Shown here: positions 43,425 through 52,469 of the stretch, piece after piece
How positions within the stretch are numbered: the first letter of the stretch is position 1
How the letters are laid out: each line of letters begins with the position of its first letter
Assembly: GCA_963726005.1 (NCBI GenBank)
Contig: CAVSAT010000002.1
Location: forward strand, 1-64,000
Origin: Bog-473 sp963726005
Lineage (GTDB): Bacteria; Actinomycetota; Acidimicrobiia; Acidimicrobiales; RAAP-2
Direction of reading: 5' to 3'
DNA: 64,000 bases
The notes under the pieces: model-generated
Databases searched by the model: none
Told to the model about the DNA's origin: nothing
The model's input: the letters and a program-made list of their open reading frames with translations, nothing else
Translations under genes and position numbers: made by a program

Positions 43425-43841
43425 ATGGCTTCCCGCATGCAGGTGCCGCCAAACAGCGACCTCACCCTCGGCATGACCTGCGTCGACAAGGCGACCCCGG
43501 GTCGCTGCACCTGGCGCATGAAGGCGGACGAGCGCTTCGCCAACCCGGCCGGGATCATGCAGGGGGGCTTCCTCGGGGCCTTCGCGGACTCCGCCATGGG
43601 CGCGGCGGCCGTCACCTACGTGGAGGGCCGGCGGGTCTTCGCCTCCAACGCCGAAATGAAGATCAGCTTTCTCGGCCCGGTGCCGCCCGGCGCCGAGCTC
43701 ACCTGCGCGGCCGAGGTCGTGTCCGGGGGGCGCCGCGTCGCCTTCGTCGAGGCGGGCGTCGTGGCCCGGGTCCCCGGCGAGGAGGCCGAGCGACTGGTGG
43801 CCCGGGCGTCGTCCACCTACCTGTTCAAGGAGCGCGACTGA
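43425..43841 (+). CDS. PaaI-like hotdog-fold thioesterase
   Basis: A 138-residue single hotdog domain. FANPAGIMQGGFLGAFADSA is the substrate-binding/catalytic helix region of the PaaI/YbgC type (normally HGG; here QGG), followed by SNAEMKISFLGPVPPGAELT. The enzyme would hydrolyse acyl-CoA thioesters, possibly products of the acyl-CoA ligase at 31 kb. The usual His before GG is Gln, so activity is less certain. Confidence 0.85.
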   Translation: MASRMQVPPNSDLTLGMTCVDKATPGRCTWRMKADERFANPAGIMQGGFLGAFADSAMGAAAVTYVEGRRVFASNAEMKISFLGPVPPGAELTCAAEVVSGGRRVAFVEAGVVARVPGEEAERLVARASSTYLFKERD

Positions 43842-43885
43842 CGCTCTCGCCTGGGGTGTTTGCATGCCGACGGCCCAGGTACCAG

Positions 43886-43891
43886 GATTAT
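43886..43891 (+). promoter_or_regulatory. -10 box, leaderless start of the holin-X-like gene
   Basis: GATTAT, 7 nt before ATG 43899. Confidence 0.35.
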
Positions 43892-43898
43892 CCGCCAC

Positions 43899-44291
43899 AT
43901 GGCACCACGGTCAGACAACGGCAGTCACGGGCTGCGCCACGCCGGGGACGACGCGTTCCAGCTCACGGTCGACTACCTCAAGCAGGAGACGATCGCGCCC
44001 CTCAGGGGCCTCGGGCGCTTCCTCTACATGGGGATCGCGGGCTCGTTCTGCTTGGCCTTCGGGATCCTCTTGATCCTCCTCGGGGTGCTGCGCCTCTTGC
44101 AGACCGAAACGGGGACGGCGCTGACGGGGGACTGGTCCTGGGTGCCCTATGCCGCGGTGGCCGTGCTCGGCCTGGCCGTCATCGGCGTGGCGGCATGGCG
44201 CATCACCGCCGGGCCGGGGCAACAGAAGCTGCCGGCGGTGGTCGCCCGGCGTCAATTGAGTGAGACGGAGTCACGGGAGGAAGCGAGCTGA
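43899..44291 (+). CDS. Actinobacterial holin-X-like membrane protein
   Basis: A 130-residue protein with a charged N-terminus (GDDAFQLTVDYLKQETIAPL) and two transmembrane segments (FLYMGIAGSFCLAFGILLIL and VPYAAVAVLGLAVIGVAAWR). It resembles the small actinobacterial membrane proteins grouped as putative holin-X, which are chromosomal and have no proven lytic role. The next gene's ATG overlaps its TGA. Confidence 0.65.
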   Translation: MAPRSDNGSHGLRHAGDDAFQLTVDYLKQETIAPLRGLGRFLYMGIAGSFCLAFGILLILLGVLRLLQTETGTALTGDWSWVPYAAVAVLGLAVIGVAAWRITAGPGQQKLPAVVARRQLSETESREEAS

Positions 44292-44524
44292 TGCCAAGCA
44301 CGACGACCAAGGCGGGGAGCAACGGGCGGCTCATCACACGCCAGGACCTCCAGGCCGCCTACGCACAGGTGATGGGTGAGGGGGAAGCGACCGCACGCGC
44401 CGCCGCACCGCGCGGCCTCGCCGTCGCGGGAGCGGTGGGCATCCTGCTCCTCACGCTGGCCTTCCTCGCCGGCCGCCGCCGGGGCCGCGCCAAGTCGGCC
44501 GTGGTCGAGATCCGGCGGCTCTGA
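44291..44524 (+). CDS. Small single-pass membrane protein
   Basis: A 77-residue protein with one transmembrane segment (GLAVAGAVGILLLTLAFLAG) and a basic C-terminal tail (RRRGRAKSAVVEIRRL). ATGA overlap with the preceding gene shows translational coupling. Function unknown. Confidence 0.7.
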   Translation: MPSTTTKAGSNGRLITRQDLQAAYAQVMGEGEATARAAAPRGLAVAGAVGILLLTLAFLAGRRRGRAKSAVVEIRRL

Positions 44525-44525
44525 C

Positions 44526-44765
44526 GTGGACGTGCTCCTGCGGCGCTTCCTGCGCGCCGGGGTGCGCCGGGGGCTCGCGGGGAATTGGTACTGGTTCCTC
44601 CTCGCCGGTGCCACCTTCTTCCTGCGCCGGGTCCTGAACGACCGCGCCGCCGTCGTCTCGACCGTCACGGTCTCGCCGGGCGAGCAGGTGCTCATCACGG
44701 TGCGCGACCGCAGGGCCGCCCCAGTGCCGGCGGCAGCACCCACGCCCGCGTCCGTCGAAGCCTGA
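44526..44765 (+). CDS. Small membrane-associated hypothetical protein
   Basis: A 79-residue protein with a hydrophobic stretch (GNWYWFLLAGATFFLRRVLN) and a C-terminal SPGEQVLITVRD segment. GTG 44526 follows the previous stop directly. It completes a coupled trio of small membrane proteins before trmI. Confidence 0.65.
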   Translation: MDVLLRRFLRAGVRRGLAGNWYWFLLAGATFFLRRVLNDRAAVVSTVTVSPGEQVLITVRDRRAAPVPAAAPTPASVEA

Positions 44766-44770
44766 CGCCC

Positions 44771-45544
44771 GTGGAGGGGCCGTTCGCGGCGGGGGAGCGG
44801 GTGCTCCTCATCGACCCCAAGGAGCGCCGTTACCTGCTGTCGCTGGTGGCGGGTGCGACCTTCCACACCCATGCCGGGGTGCTGGCCCACGACGACATCA
44901 TCGGGGCCACCGAGGGCTCCGCCGTCGCGGGCTCCACGGGGCGCAGCTTCCTGGCGCTCCGGCCGACGCTGAGCGACGTCGTCCTGAAGATGCCCCGCGG
45001 GGCCCAGGTGATCTACCCCAAAGACCTTGGCGCCATCCTGATCGCGGCAGACATCGGGCCGGGCCAACGGGTGCTCGAGGCCGGCGTGGGCTCGGGCGCC
45101 CTGTCCATGACCGTCCTGCGCGCCGGCGCGTCAGTCGTCGGCTACGAGCTGCGCGAGGACTTCGCGGCGCGGGCCCGCGCCAACGTGGAGGCCACCCTCG
45201 GTGCGGGCACGCCCTACCGGGTAGAGATCCGCGACGTGACCGAGGGCATCGACGAGTCGGGCCTCGACCGCGTCCTGCTCGACATGCCCGAGCCCAACAA
45301 GGTGGTGCACGCGGCGGCAGCGGCCCTGCGGCCCGGCGGCATCCTGCTGGCCTACCTGCCCACCATCAACCAGACCGCGCTGCTGCACCAGGCGCTCGCC
45401 GAGGAGGGCGTCCCCTTCGGCCTCGCCGAGACGCAGGAGATCATCCGGCGCACCTGGCACGTCGAGGCCCGCTCGGTCCGGCCCGACCACCGCATGGTCG
45501 GCCACACCGGCTTCCTCACGACGGCGCGGCGGCTGGTGCCATGA
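44771..45544 (+). CDS. trmI: tRNA (adenine-58-N1)-methyltransferase
   Basis: A 257-residue Rossmann-fold methyltransferase. The N-terminal cap has IDPKERRYLLSLVAGATFHT, the SAM motif is VLEAGVGSGALSMTVLRAG and the catalytic region has RVLLDMPEPNKVVHAAA. It makes m1A58 in the tRNA T-loop. In actinobacteria it is commonly found just upstream of the proteasome locus, as here. GTG 44771 lies 5 bp after the previous stop. Confidence 0.93.
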   Translation: MEGPFAAGERVLLIDPKERRYLLSLVAGATFHTHAGVLAHDDIIGATEGSAVAGSTGRSFLALRPTLSDVVLKMPRGAQVIYPKDLGAILIAADIGPGQRVLEAGVGSGALSMTVLRAGASVVGYELREDFAARARANVEATLGAGTPYRVEIRDVTEGIDESGLDRVLLDMPEPNKVVHAAAAALRPGGILLAYLPTINQTALLHQALAEEGVPFGLAETQEIIRRTWHVEARSVRPDHRMVGHTGFLTTARRLVP

Positions 45545-45664
45545 GTAGCCATGAGTGAGCGACGACGTGGGCGTGCGCGCCTCCATCGAGGCGATCGGTC
45601 CGGAGCTGCGGGCGCTGCTCGATGGCGCGCCCGAGCCGTCGGTGTATCGACCGGGGAGGCTTGC

Positions 45665-45901
45665 TCAGTCCCGCTCGATGAAGATGCACTCGCCGGGGCA
45701 CTCCTCTGAGGCCTCGACCACCGCGTCCTCCAGGTCGCTCGGCACCGCGGCCATCCCCGCCGAGCCGCCGGGGTCGCTCTTGACGTCGCTGTCTTCCTTC
45801 ACGTAGGCGAGGCCGTCGTCGAGGAGAGTGAAGACGGCCGGCGCGATCTCCTCACAGAGCCCGTCGCCCGTGCAGAGATCCTGGTCGATCCAGACCTTCA
45901 T
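45665..45901 (-). CDS. Small 3Fe-4S/4Fe-4S-type ferredoxin
   Basis: A 78-residue ferredoxin: KVWIDQDLCTGDGLCEEIAP with CxxxxxC, and a C-terminal ASEECPGECIFIE. The CxxxxxC pattern with a distal Cys matches single-cluster ferredoxins that serve cytochromes P450 and other oxygenases. A GGGAGA site precedes ATG 45901. It is divergent from arc. Confidence 0.88.
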   Translation of the reverse strand: MKVWIDQDLCTGDGLCEEIAPAVFTLLDDGLAYVKEDSDVKSDPGGSAGMAAVPSDLEDAVVEASEECPGECIFIERD

Positions 45902-46077
45902 GTATCTGATTCTCCCTTGTCGAAACCGCCCGACGGGCCACGAGGGACCGTAGTGAGGCGTCACGCGAGCCGTCAATCCGGCGTCACGACCTCCTTTCAT
46001 CGTACTCGTCCGGGCCTGCCTTTCCGGCGCATCCCCGGTGCGCGCACGTTGCGGGCAATTCCCGCCGAGTCGAGGGC

Positions 46078-46083
46078 TAGGGT
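46078..46083 (+). promoter_or_regulatory. -10 box, leaderless start of arc
   Basis: TAGGGT, 8 nt before GTG 46092. No ribosome site fits in the gap. Confidence 0.5.
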
Positions 46084-46091
46084 GACGACTG

Positions 46092-47840
46092 GTGACCGCG
46101 ACTCCCGATGAAGCCGCTGCCCAGCTCGAGGCGCTGCGTGCCGAACTGGCAGATGCCGAGGATGAGATCCACGCGCTCCGGCGGCGGCTGCAGGAGAGCC
46201 CGGGCCGGGTGCAGGCCCTGGAGGAGCGGCTGCTCGAGTCCAAGGGGCAGCTGGCGCAGGCCACCTCGCAGAACGAGAAGCTGACCTTCACGCTCCAACA
46301 GGCCAAGGAGCAGCTGGCCGCCCTGCGCGAGGAGGTCGAGAAGCTCACGCAGCCGCCGGCGGCCTACGGCACGTTCCTCGGCGTCAACGACGACGGCACG
46401 GTGGACGTGTTCTCGAGCGGGCGCAAGATGCGGGTGAGCCTGCACCCCGACATCGACCCGGGTGTCATCCGCAAGGGGAACGAGGTGGTCCTCAACGAGA
46501 GCCTGAACGTCGTGCTCGTCCGCGACGGTGAGTTCTCCGGCGAGGTCGTCACCCTCAAGGAACAGCTCGAGGACCGTCGCCGCTGCGTGATCTACGCGCG
46601 GGCCGACGAGGAGCGGGTCGCCGAGCTCTCCGAGGACATGATGGGCACCAGGCTGCGCGCCGGTGACTCCCTGCTGATGGACGCGCGCACGCAGCTCCTC
46701 ATCGAGAAACTGCCGAAGCTCGAGAGCGAGGAGCTCGTCCTCGAGGAGGTGCCCGACATCACCTACGCGGACGTGGGCGGGCTCGACACGCAGATCGAGG
46801 CCATCACCGACGCCGTCGAGCTGCCGTACATGCACCGCGACCTCTTCGTCGAGTACTCGCTGCCCGCGCCCAAAGGGATCCTCCTCTACGGCCCGCCGGG
46901 CTGCGGCAAGACCCTCATCGCCAAGGCGGTGGCCAATTCCCTGGCCAAGAAGGTCGCCGAGAAGACGGGCAACGACAACGTCCGCAGCTTCTTCCTCAAC
47001 ATCAAGGGGCCCGAGCTCCTCAACAAGTACGTCGGTGAGACCGAGCGACAGATCCGCCAGGTCTTCCAGCGGGCCCGCGAGAAGGCGGACGAGGGCATGC
47101 CGGTCATCGTCTTCTTCGACGAGATGGAATCCCTCTTCCGCACCCGCGGCACCGGCATCAGCTCCGACATGGAGTCGACCATCGTCCCGCAGCTCCTGGC
47201 CGAGATCGACGGCGTGGAGTCCCTGCGCGACGTCATCGTCATCGGCGCGTCGAACCGGGAGGACCTGATCGACCCGGCCATCCTGCGCCCGGGGCGCCTC
47301 GACGTGAAGATCAAGATCGAACGCCCCAACGAGGATGCCGCCGGGCAGATCTTCAGCCGCTACCTCACGCCCGACCTTCCGCTCGACACCGACGAGGTCC
47401 GCCGCCTCGGTGGGGGCGATGCCCACAAGGCCGTGCAGGCGATGATCGAACAGACCGTGGTCGACATGTACCGAGAGGACGACGAGAACCGCTTCTTGGA
47501 GGTCACCTACCAGAACGGCGACAAGGAGATCCTGTACTACCGCGACTTCGCCTCCGGGGCGATGATCGAGAACATCGTGCGCCGGGCCAAGAAGCTGGCC
47601 ATCAAGCGGGTGATCGCGGGCGAGACCGGTGGCATCCGGACCGCGGACCTGCTGGAGTCGATCCGCCAGGAGTACAAGGAGAACGAGGATCTGCCGAACA
47701 CCACCAACCCCGACGACTGGGCCCGGATCTCCGGCAAGAAGGGCGAGCGCATCGTCTACGTCCGAACCCTGCTCAGCGAGGACCTCGAGGTGCACGGTGG
47801 CCGCTCGATCGAACGGGTCGGAACCGGCCAGTACCTTTAG
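46092..47840 (+). CDS. arc: Proteasome-associated AAA+ ATPase (ARC/Mpa)
   Basis: A 582-residue ring ATPase that binds pupylated proteins, unfolds them and feeds the 20S proteasome. The N-terminal coiled coil (about 5-90), which captures Pup, is followed by OB folds (about 95-240) and the AAA domain: Walker A GILLYGPPGCGKT (about 257-269), Walker B VIVFFDEMES and arginine-finger region DPAILRPGRLD. The C-terminus is GTGQYL, with the penultimate Tyr that docks into the proteasome. It is the first gene of the locus. Confidence 0.97.
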   Translation: MTATPDEAAAQLEALRAELADAEDEIHALRRRLQESPGRVQALEERLLESKGQLAQATSQNEKLTFTLQQAKEQLAALREEVEKLTQPPAAYGTFLGVNDDGTVDVFSSGRKMRVSLHPDIDPGVIRKGNEVVLNESLNVVLVRDGEFSGEVVTLKEQLEDRRRCVIYARADEERVAELSEDMMGTRLRAGDSLLMDARTQLLIEKLPKLESEELVLEEVPDITYADVGGLDTQIEAITDAVELPYMHRDLFVEYSLPAPKGILLYGPPGCGKTLIAKAVANSLAKKVAEKTGNDNVRSFFLNIKGPELLNKYVGETERQIRQVFQRAREKADEGMPVIVFFDEMESLFRTRGTGISSDMESTIVPQLLAEIDGVESLRDVIVIGASNREDLIDPAILRPGRLDVKIKIERPNEDAAGQIFSRYLTPDLPLDTDEVRRLGGGDAHKAVQAMIEQTVVDMYREDDENRFLEVTYQNGDKEILYYRDFASGAMIENIVRRAKKLAIKRVIAGETGGIRTADLLESIRQEYKENEDLPNTTNPDDWARISGKKGERIVYVRTLLSEDLEVHGGRSIERVGTGQYL

Positions 47841-47844
47841 AAGT

Positions 47845-47850
47845 TAGGGT
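47845..47850 (+). promoter_or_regulatory. -10 box, leaderless start of dop
   Basis: TAGGGT, 6 nt before GTG 47857, inside the 16-bp gap after arc. Confidence 0.45.
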
Positions 47851-47856
47851 CGCACC

Positions 47857-49350
47857 GTGGCCACCACGAAGGTCTGCGGCATCGAGACCGAGTACGGGAT
47901 CCATTCGCCGGGCCCCGAGCAGAACCCCATCGCGGCGTCGTCGGTGCTCGTCAACGCCTACGCGGCGGACGTGGAGCAGAAGATCGGGTGGGACTTCGAG
48001 GACGAGACGCCCGGGAACGACGCCCGTGGCTTCGCCCGCGAGGGGTCGCTGGCCCCGATGGTGGAGACGCACCTCGCCAACACGGTGCTCACCAACGGCG
48101 CCCGCTTCTACGTGGACCACGCCCACCCGGAGTACTCGAGCCCGGAGTGCCTGACGCCCCTCGAGTGCCTCGTCTACGACAAGGCCGGCGAGGAGGTGCT
48201 GCGGCGGGCCATGGTGGCGGCCTCCATGCGCATGCCCGAGCAGCCGGCTCCCGTCGTCCACAAGAACAACTCCGACGGCAAGGGCAACTCCTACGGCTGC
48301 CACGAGAACTACATGATGGACCGGGCCGTTCCCTTCGCCAGGGTGATCGAGGGCGTCGTCCCGCACTTCGTGTCGCGCACGATCTTCACGGGGTCGGGCA
48401 AGGTCGGCACGGAGACGCCGGCGCTGGACTCCGAGACCGTCGAGTACCAGCTCTCCCAGCGGGCCGAGTTCTTCGAGGAGATCGTCGGGCTCGAGACGAC
48501 CCTGAAGCGCCCGATCGTCAACACCCGTGACGAGCCCCACGCCGATCCCAAGCGGTTCCGGCGCCTGCACGTGATCGTGGGCGACGCCAACCTGGCGGAG
48601 ATCGCCACCTTCTTGAAGATCGGCACGACCGCCATCGTGCTCGCCATGGTGGAGGACGACGCCGGGCCGACCCGCGACCTCTCCCTGTCCGACCCGGTGC
48701 GCGCCCTGCACCAGGTGTCGGCCGACCTGTCGCTGGCGCGCCCGCTCTCCCTCACCGACGGCTCCACCGCCACCGCGCTCGAGCTCCAGTGGGAGCTCTT
48801 CGGTGCGGCCCGCAAGTACGCCGAGGAGTTCGGCCTGACCGCCCTCGGCGACGAGGGTGCGACCGGGGCGCTCGTGATGGAGCACTGGGAGTCGGTCCTG
48901 GGCGGGCTCGAGTCCGACCCGGCCTCGCTGGCCGACACGCTGGACTGGGTCGCGAAGAGGGAGCTCCTGCTGGCCTACCAGGAGCGGCACTCGTGCGGGT
49001 GGAGGGACCCGCGGGTCGCCGCACTGGCATTGCAGTACCACGACCTGCGACCGGACAAGTCCGTCTTCCGGCGCCTCGACATGCGCACCCTGGTCGAGCC
49101 GGCCCAGGTGACGAACGCCGTCAGCGAACCTCCCGTCGGCACCCGTGCCTGGTTCCGGGGCAAGTGCCTGGCCCGGTGGCCCGACGCCGTCGTGACCGCC
49201 AACTGGGATTCTCTCGTGTTCGACATCGGAGCAGACCCGTTGCGGCGCGTCCCTATGATGGACCCCCTGAAGGGAACAGCCGAGCACACCGGAGCGCTCC
49301 TGGCCGAGAGCACAGGACCGGCTGACCTGCTCAACCGGCTCAACTCCTAG
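47857..49350 (+). CDS. dop: Pup deamidase/depupylase
   Basis: A 497-residue glutamine-synthetase-like enzyme. CGIETEYGIH opens the fold with the Mg-binding Glu, DFEDETPGNDARGFAREGS is the Dop-specific loop, and HPEYSSPECLTP and NSDGKGNSYGCHENYMM build the nucleotide site. It converts the C-terminal Gln of Pup to Glu and also removes Pup from substrates. The Dop-loop separates it from PafA. It is followed 33 bp later by pup. Confidence 0.97.
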   Translation: MATTKVCGIETEYGIHSPGPEQNPIAASSVLVNAYAADVEQKIGWDFEDETPGNDARGFAREGSLAPMVETHLANTVLTNGARFYVDHAHPEYSSPECLTPLECLVYDKAGEEVLRRAMVAASMRMPEQPAPVVHKNNSDGKGNSYGCHENYMMDRAVPFARVIEGVVPHFVSRTIFTGSGKVGTETPALDSETVEYQLSQRAEFFEEIVGLETTLKRPIVNTRDEPHADPKRFRRLHVIVGDANLAEIATFLKIGTTAIVLAMVEDDAGPTRDLSLSDPVRALHQVSADLSLARPLSLTDGSTATALELQWELFGAARKYAEEFGLTALGDEGATGALVMEHWESVLGGLESDPASLADTLDWVAKRELLLAYQERHSCGWRDPRVAALALQYHDLRPDKSVFRRLDMRTLVEPAQVTNAVSEPPVGTRAWFRGKCLARWPDAVVTANWDSLVFDIGADPLRRVPMMDPLKGTAEHTGALLAESTGPADLLNRLNS

Positions 49351-49383
49351 GCGAAGACTCGAACAGAGGACGGGACTGGAACG

Positions 49384-49590
49384 ATGGCAGAACAGGAACA
49401 GAAGAAGAAGGGTTCGGCCGCCCGCTCGACCGAGACCGAGGTGGAGGTCGACGAGGCCACCCCCGCGACTTCGGAGCGGGGCGAGAAGATCAAGGCGGAG
49501 CTCGACGACCTCCTGGACGAGATCGACGAGGTCCTCGAGGACAACGCGGAAGAGTTCGTGCGCAACTATGTGCAAAAGGGCGGGCAGTAA
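49384..49590 (+). CDS. pup: Prokaryotic ubiquitin-like protein Pup
   Basis: A 68-residue disordered, acidic protein ending in the KGGQ tail. The C-terminal Gln must be deamidated by Dop before ligation by PafA. The helix-forming segment IKAELDDLLDEIDEVLEDNA binds the ARC coiled coil. A GAGGACGGG stretch upstream can serve as ribosome site. Confidence 0.97.
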   Translation: MAEQEQKKKGSAARSTETEVEVDEATPATSERGEKIKAELDDLLDEIDEVLEDNAEEFVRNYVQKGGQ

Positions 49591-49596
49591 CACCCG

Positions 49597-50400
49597 GTGG
49601 CGCTCCCGCTCTTCCCCCCGGAGCATGATCCGGGTCCGGACTTCGTCGGCCTCCTGCGCCTGACCGCGGGCCGGGCCGAGTCGATCGCGCGCGTGGCCGA
49701 GGCAGGTGCATCCTCCGTGGCGCCCCACGGCACCACCGTGGTGGCCCTGCGCTACGCCGATGGCGTGGTGATGGCCGGGGACCGGCGGGCCACGGCGGGC
49801 AACATCATCGCCCACCACGCCATGGAGAAGGTCTTCCCCGCCGACCGCTACTCGGCGGTGGCGATCGCCGGGACGGCGGGGATGGCGATCGAGATGGTCC
49901 GCCTGTTCCAGGTGCAGCTCGAGCACTACGAGAAGGTCGAGGGCTCGACCCTCTCGCTCGAGGGCAAGGCCAACCAGCTCGCCCAGATGGTGCGCCAAAA
50001 CCTCCCGCTGGCGATGCAGGGACTCGCCGTGGTCCCCCTCTTCGCCGGGTACGACACGGCCCGCGGGACCGGACGCATCTTCAATTACGACGTCACCGGC
50101 GGAAAGTACGAGGAGACCGACTTTCAGGCCACCGGCTCGGGCGGCCGCGATGCGCGCAGCACCGTCAAGCTGGGCTGGCGCGAGGGCATGACGACGGACG
50201 CCGCGGTGGACCTGGCGATCCAGTCGCTCTACGACGCGGCGGACGAGGACTCGGCGACGGGCGGCCCCGACCCCGTGCGCGGCATCTACCCGATCATCGC
50301 CGTCGTGGACGCTGCGGGCTACCGGGAGGTGCCCGAGCAGGAGGTCGCCGAGCGCTTCACGACACTGATCGCTCTCAGGCAGGCGGAGCGTGCCCAATGA
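49597..50400 (+). CDS. prcB: 20S proteasome beta subunit
   Basis: A 267-residue precursor. The propeptide is removed before Thr46 in VAPHG-TTVVALRYADGVV, giving the N-terminal nucleophile. VMAGDRRATAGN and the GSGGRDARSTVK segment are typical of the beta fold. The stop overlaps the prcA start (ATGA). Confidence 0.97.
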   Translation: MALPLFPPEHDPGPDFVGLLRLTAGRAESIARVAEAGASSVAPHGTTVVALRYADGVVMAGDRRATAGNIIAHHAMEKVFPADRYSAVAIAGTAGMAIEMVRLFQVQLEHYEKVEGSTLSLEGKANQLAQMVRQNLPLAMQGLAVVPLFAGYDTARGTGRIFNYDVTGGKYEETDFQATGSGGRDARSTVKLGWREGMTTDAAVDLAIQSLYDAADEDSATGGPDPVRGIYPIIAVVDAAGYREVPEQEVAERFTTLIALRQAERAQ

Positions 50401-51068
50401 GCATGCCCTTCTACGTCGCACCCGAGCAGGTGATGAAGGACCGGGCCGAGTACGCCCAGAAGGGCATCGCACGCGGACGTTCGCTCGTGGCCACCACCTA
50501 CGACGTCGGCATCGCGATCGTCGCCGAGAACCCGTCGCGGTCCCTGCACAAGATCAGCGAGATCTACGATCGCATCGCCTTCGGCGGCGTGGGCAAGTAC
50601 AACGAGTACGACCAGCTCCGCGTGGCGGGGGTCCGGCACGCCGACACCAAGGGCTTCGCCTTCAGCCGGGAGGACGTCGACGCACGGTCGCTGGCCAATC
50701 TCTACGCCCAGTATCTCGGCAACGTCTTCACGCACGAGATGAAGCCGCTCGAGGTCGAGATCCTCGTGGCCGAGCTCGGTGACAGCGAGAACCAGCTGTA
50801 CCACATCGCCTACGAGGGAACGATCACCGACGAGGACCGCTTCGCGGTGCTCGGCGGTGACGCGGAGACCATCACGGAACGGGTGGCGGCGGCCTGGCAG
50901 CCCGACTGGGACATGGCCACGGCCATCAAGGCCGCCGTGGCGGCGCTGGCCGGTCCCGACCGCACCTTGGCGGCCGGCGACCTGGAGGTCGCCACCCTGA
51001 GCCGGGGGAATGGCCGCCGCACCTTCCGCCGGATCGAGGAAGAGGAGCTGGCACAACTGCTGGCATAG
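50397..51068 (+). CDS. prcA: 20S proteasome alpha subunit
   Basis: A 223-residue subunit that forms the outer rings and the gated pore. MSMPFYVAPEQVMKDRAEYA and KGIARGRSLVATTYDVG are conserved; the N-terminal residues gate the pore. The C-terminus EEEELAQLLA is acidic. The ATG overlaps the prcB stop by 4 bp, so equal amounts of the two subunits are expected. Confidence 0.97.
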   Translation: MSMPFYVAPEQVMKDRAEYAQKGIARGRSLVATTYDVGIAIVAENPSRSLHKISEIYDRIAFGGVGKYNEYDQLRVAGVRHADTKGFAFSREDVDARSLANLYAQYLGNVFTHEMKPLEVEILVAELGDSENQLYHIAYEGTITDEDRFAVLGGDAETITERVAAAWQPDWDMATAIKAAVAALAGPDRTLAAGDLEVATLSRGNGRRTFRRIEEEELAQLLA

Positions 51069-51075
51069 ACAGCAG

Positions 51076-51081
51076 TACGGT
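51076..51081 (+). promoter_or_regulatory. -10 box, leaderless start of pafA
   Basis: TACGGT, 7 nt before GTG 51089. Confidence 0.4.
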
Positions 51082-51088
51082 TGGCCTG

Positions 51089-52447
51089 GTGGAGCGGCGC
51101 ATCTTCGGAGTCGAGAACGAGTACGGGGTGACCTTCACCCTGCGCGGCCAGCGCCGGCTCAGCCCGGACGAGGTGGCGCGCTACCTGTTCCGGCGCGTGG
51201 TGTCGTGGGGCCGCTCGTCCAACGTGTTCCTCGAGAACGGCGCCCGCCTGTATCTCGACGTCGGCAGCCATCCCGAGTACGCCACGCCCGAGTGCGACCG
51301 CATCAGCGACGTCGTCGTGCACGACAAGGCGGGGGAGTGGATCCTGGCCCAGCTCGTCACCGGCGCGCAGGCACGCCTACGCGAGGAGGGCATCCGGGGT
51401 GAGGTGTATCTCTTCAAGAACAACACCGACTCGGTGGGGAACTCCTACGGCTGCCACGAGAACTACCTCACCGAACGCAACGACGAGTTCAACCGCTACA
51501 CCGAGGTCCTGATCCCGTTCCTGGTCTCCCGGCAGATCTACGCCGGCGCGGGCAAGGTGCTCCAGACGGCGCGGGGGGCGGTGTTCTGCCTGAGCCAGCG
51601 GGCGGAGCACATCTGGGAGGGTGTCTCGTCGGCGACCACGCGCAGCCGCCCCATCATCAACACCCGGGACGAGCCGCACGCCGACGCCGAGCGGTTCCGC
51701 CGCCTCCACGTCATCGTCGGCGACTCCAATATGAGCGAGTACGCCACCTTCCTGAAGATCGGCACGACCTCGATCCTCCTCGCCATGCTCGAGGACTCCT
51801 CAACGGTGCTACGCGACCTGACGCTCGAGAACCCGATCCGGGCCATCCGCGAGATCAGTCACGACATCACGTGCCAACGCCGCGTGCGGCTCGCCAACGG
51901 CCGCGAGATGCGGGCCCTCGACATTCAGGTCGAGTACCTCGAGCGGGCGCTGAAGTTCCGCGAGCGGCGCGGCCTGTCCCCCGAGGAGGACCGCGCCCTC
52001 GACATGTGGGAGCACTGCCTCAAGGGGCTCGAGGCCGACCCGACGTCGCTGTGGCGCGAGTGCGACTGGGTGGCCAAGTACCGGCTGGTCGAGCACATGC
52101 GGGCCCGCCACGACGTCTCCCTCTCGCACCCCAAGGTGGCCATGATCGACCTGATGTACCACGACGTCGACCGGAGCCGCGGGTTGTTCTACAAGTTGCA
52201 ACAGCGCGACGAGATGGACCGCACCTGCACCGACGAGGACATCACGGAGGCCATGACGAAGCCGCCGGAGACCACGCGCGCCCGCCTGCGCGGCGCCTTC
52301 GTGAAACGGGCCAAGGAACGTCGGCGCGACTTCACCGTGGACTGGGTCCATCTCAAGCTCAACGACCAGGCGCAACGCACCGTGTTGCTCAAAGATCCCT
52401 TCAAGTCGCACGATGAGCGGGTCGAACGGCTCATCCAGTCGCTGTAG
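51089..52447 (+). CDS. pafA: Pup-protein ligase
   Basis: A 452-residue paralogue of Dop without the Dop-loop. RRIFGVENEYGVTF holds the Mg-binding Glu, GARLYLDVGSHPEYATPECD has the catalytic Asp, and NNTDSVGNSYGCHENYLTER shapes the ATP site. It uses ATP to join the Pup C-terminal Glu to substrate lysines. Confidence 0.97.
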   Translation: MERRIFGVENEYGVTFTLRGQRRLSPDEVARYLFRRVVSWGRSSNVFLENGARLYLDVGSHPEYATPECDRISDVVVHDKAGEWILAQLVTGAQARLREEGIRGEVYLFKNNTDSVGNSYGCHENYLTERNDEFNRYTEVLIPFLVSRQIYAGAGKVLQTARGAVFCLSQRAEHIWEGVSSATTRSRPIINTRDEPHADAERFRRLHVIVGDSNMSEYATFLKIGTTSILLAMLEDSSTVLRDLTLENPIRAIREISHDITCQRRVRLANGREMRALDIQVEYLERALKFRERRGLSPEEDRALDMWEHCLKGLEADPTSLWRECDWVAKYRLVEHMRARHDVSLSHPKVAMIDLMYHDVDRSRGLFYKLQQRDEMDRTCTDEDITEAMTKPPETTRARLRGAFVKRAKERRRDFTVDWVHLKLNDQAQRTVLLKDPFKSHDERVERLIQSL

Positions 52448-52455
52448 CCGCACCG

Positions 52456-52461
52456 TAGAGT
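52456..52461 (+). promoter_or_regulatory. -10 box, leaderless start of the TatA/B gene
   Basis: TAGAGT, 8 nt before ATG 52470. Confidence 0.45.
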
Positions 52462-52469
52462 GAGAGCAC

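Noticed and set aside
43899..44291. Prophage, based on the holin-like protein
   Set aside because: No other phage gene is nearby and this protein type is common on actinobacterial chromosomes.
45555..45664. Small + strand gene after trmI (starting SDDVGVRASIEAIGPELRAL)
   Set aside because: It may be the start of a lost gene, but after about 35 residues it runs into the antisense of the ferredoxin gene, so no complete product is supported.
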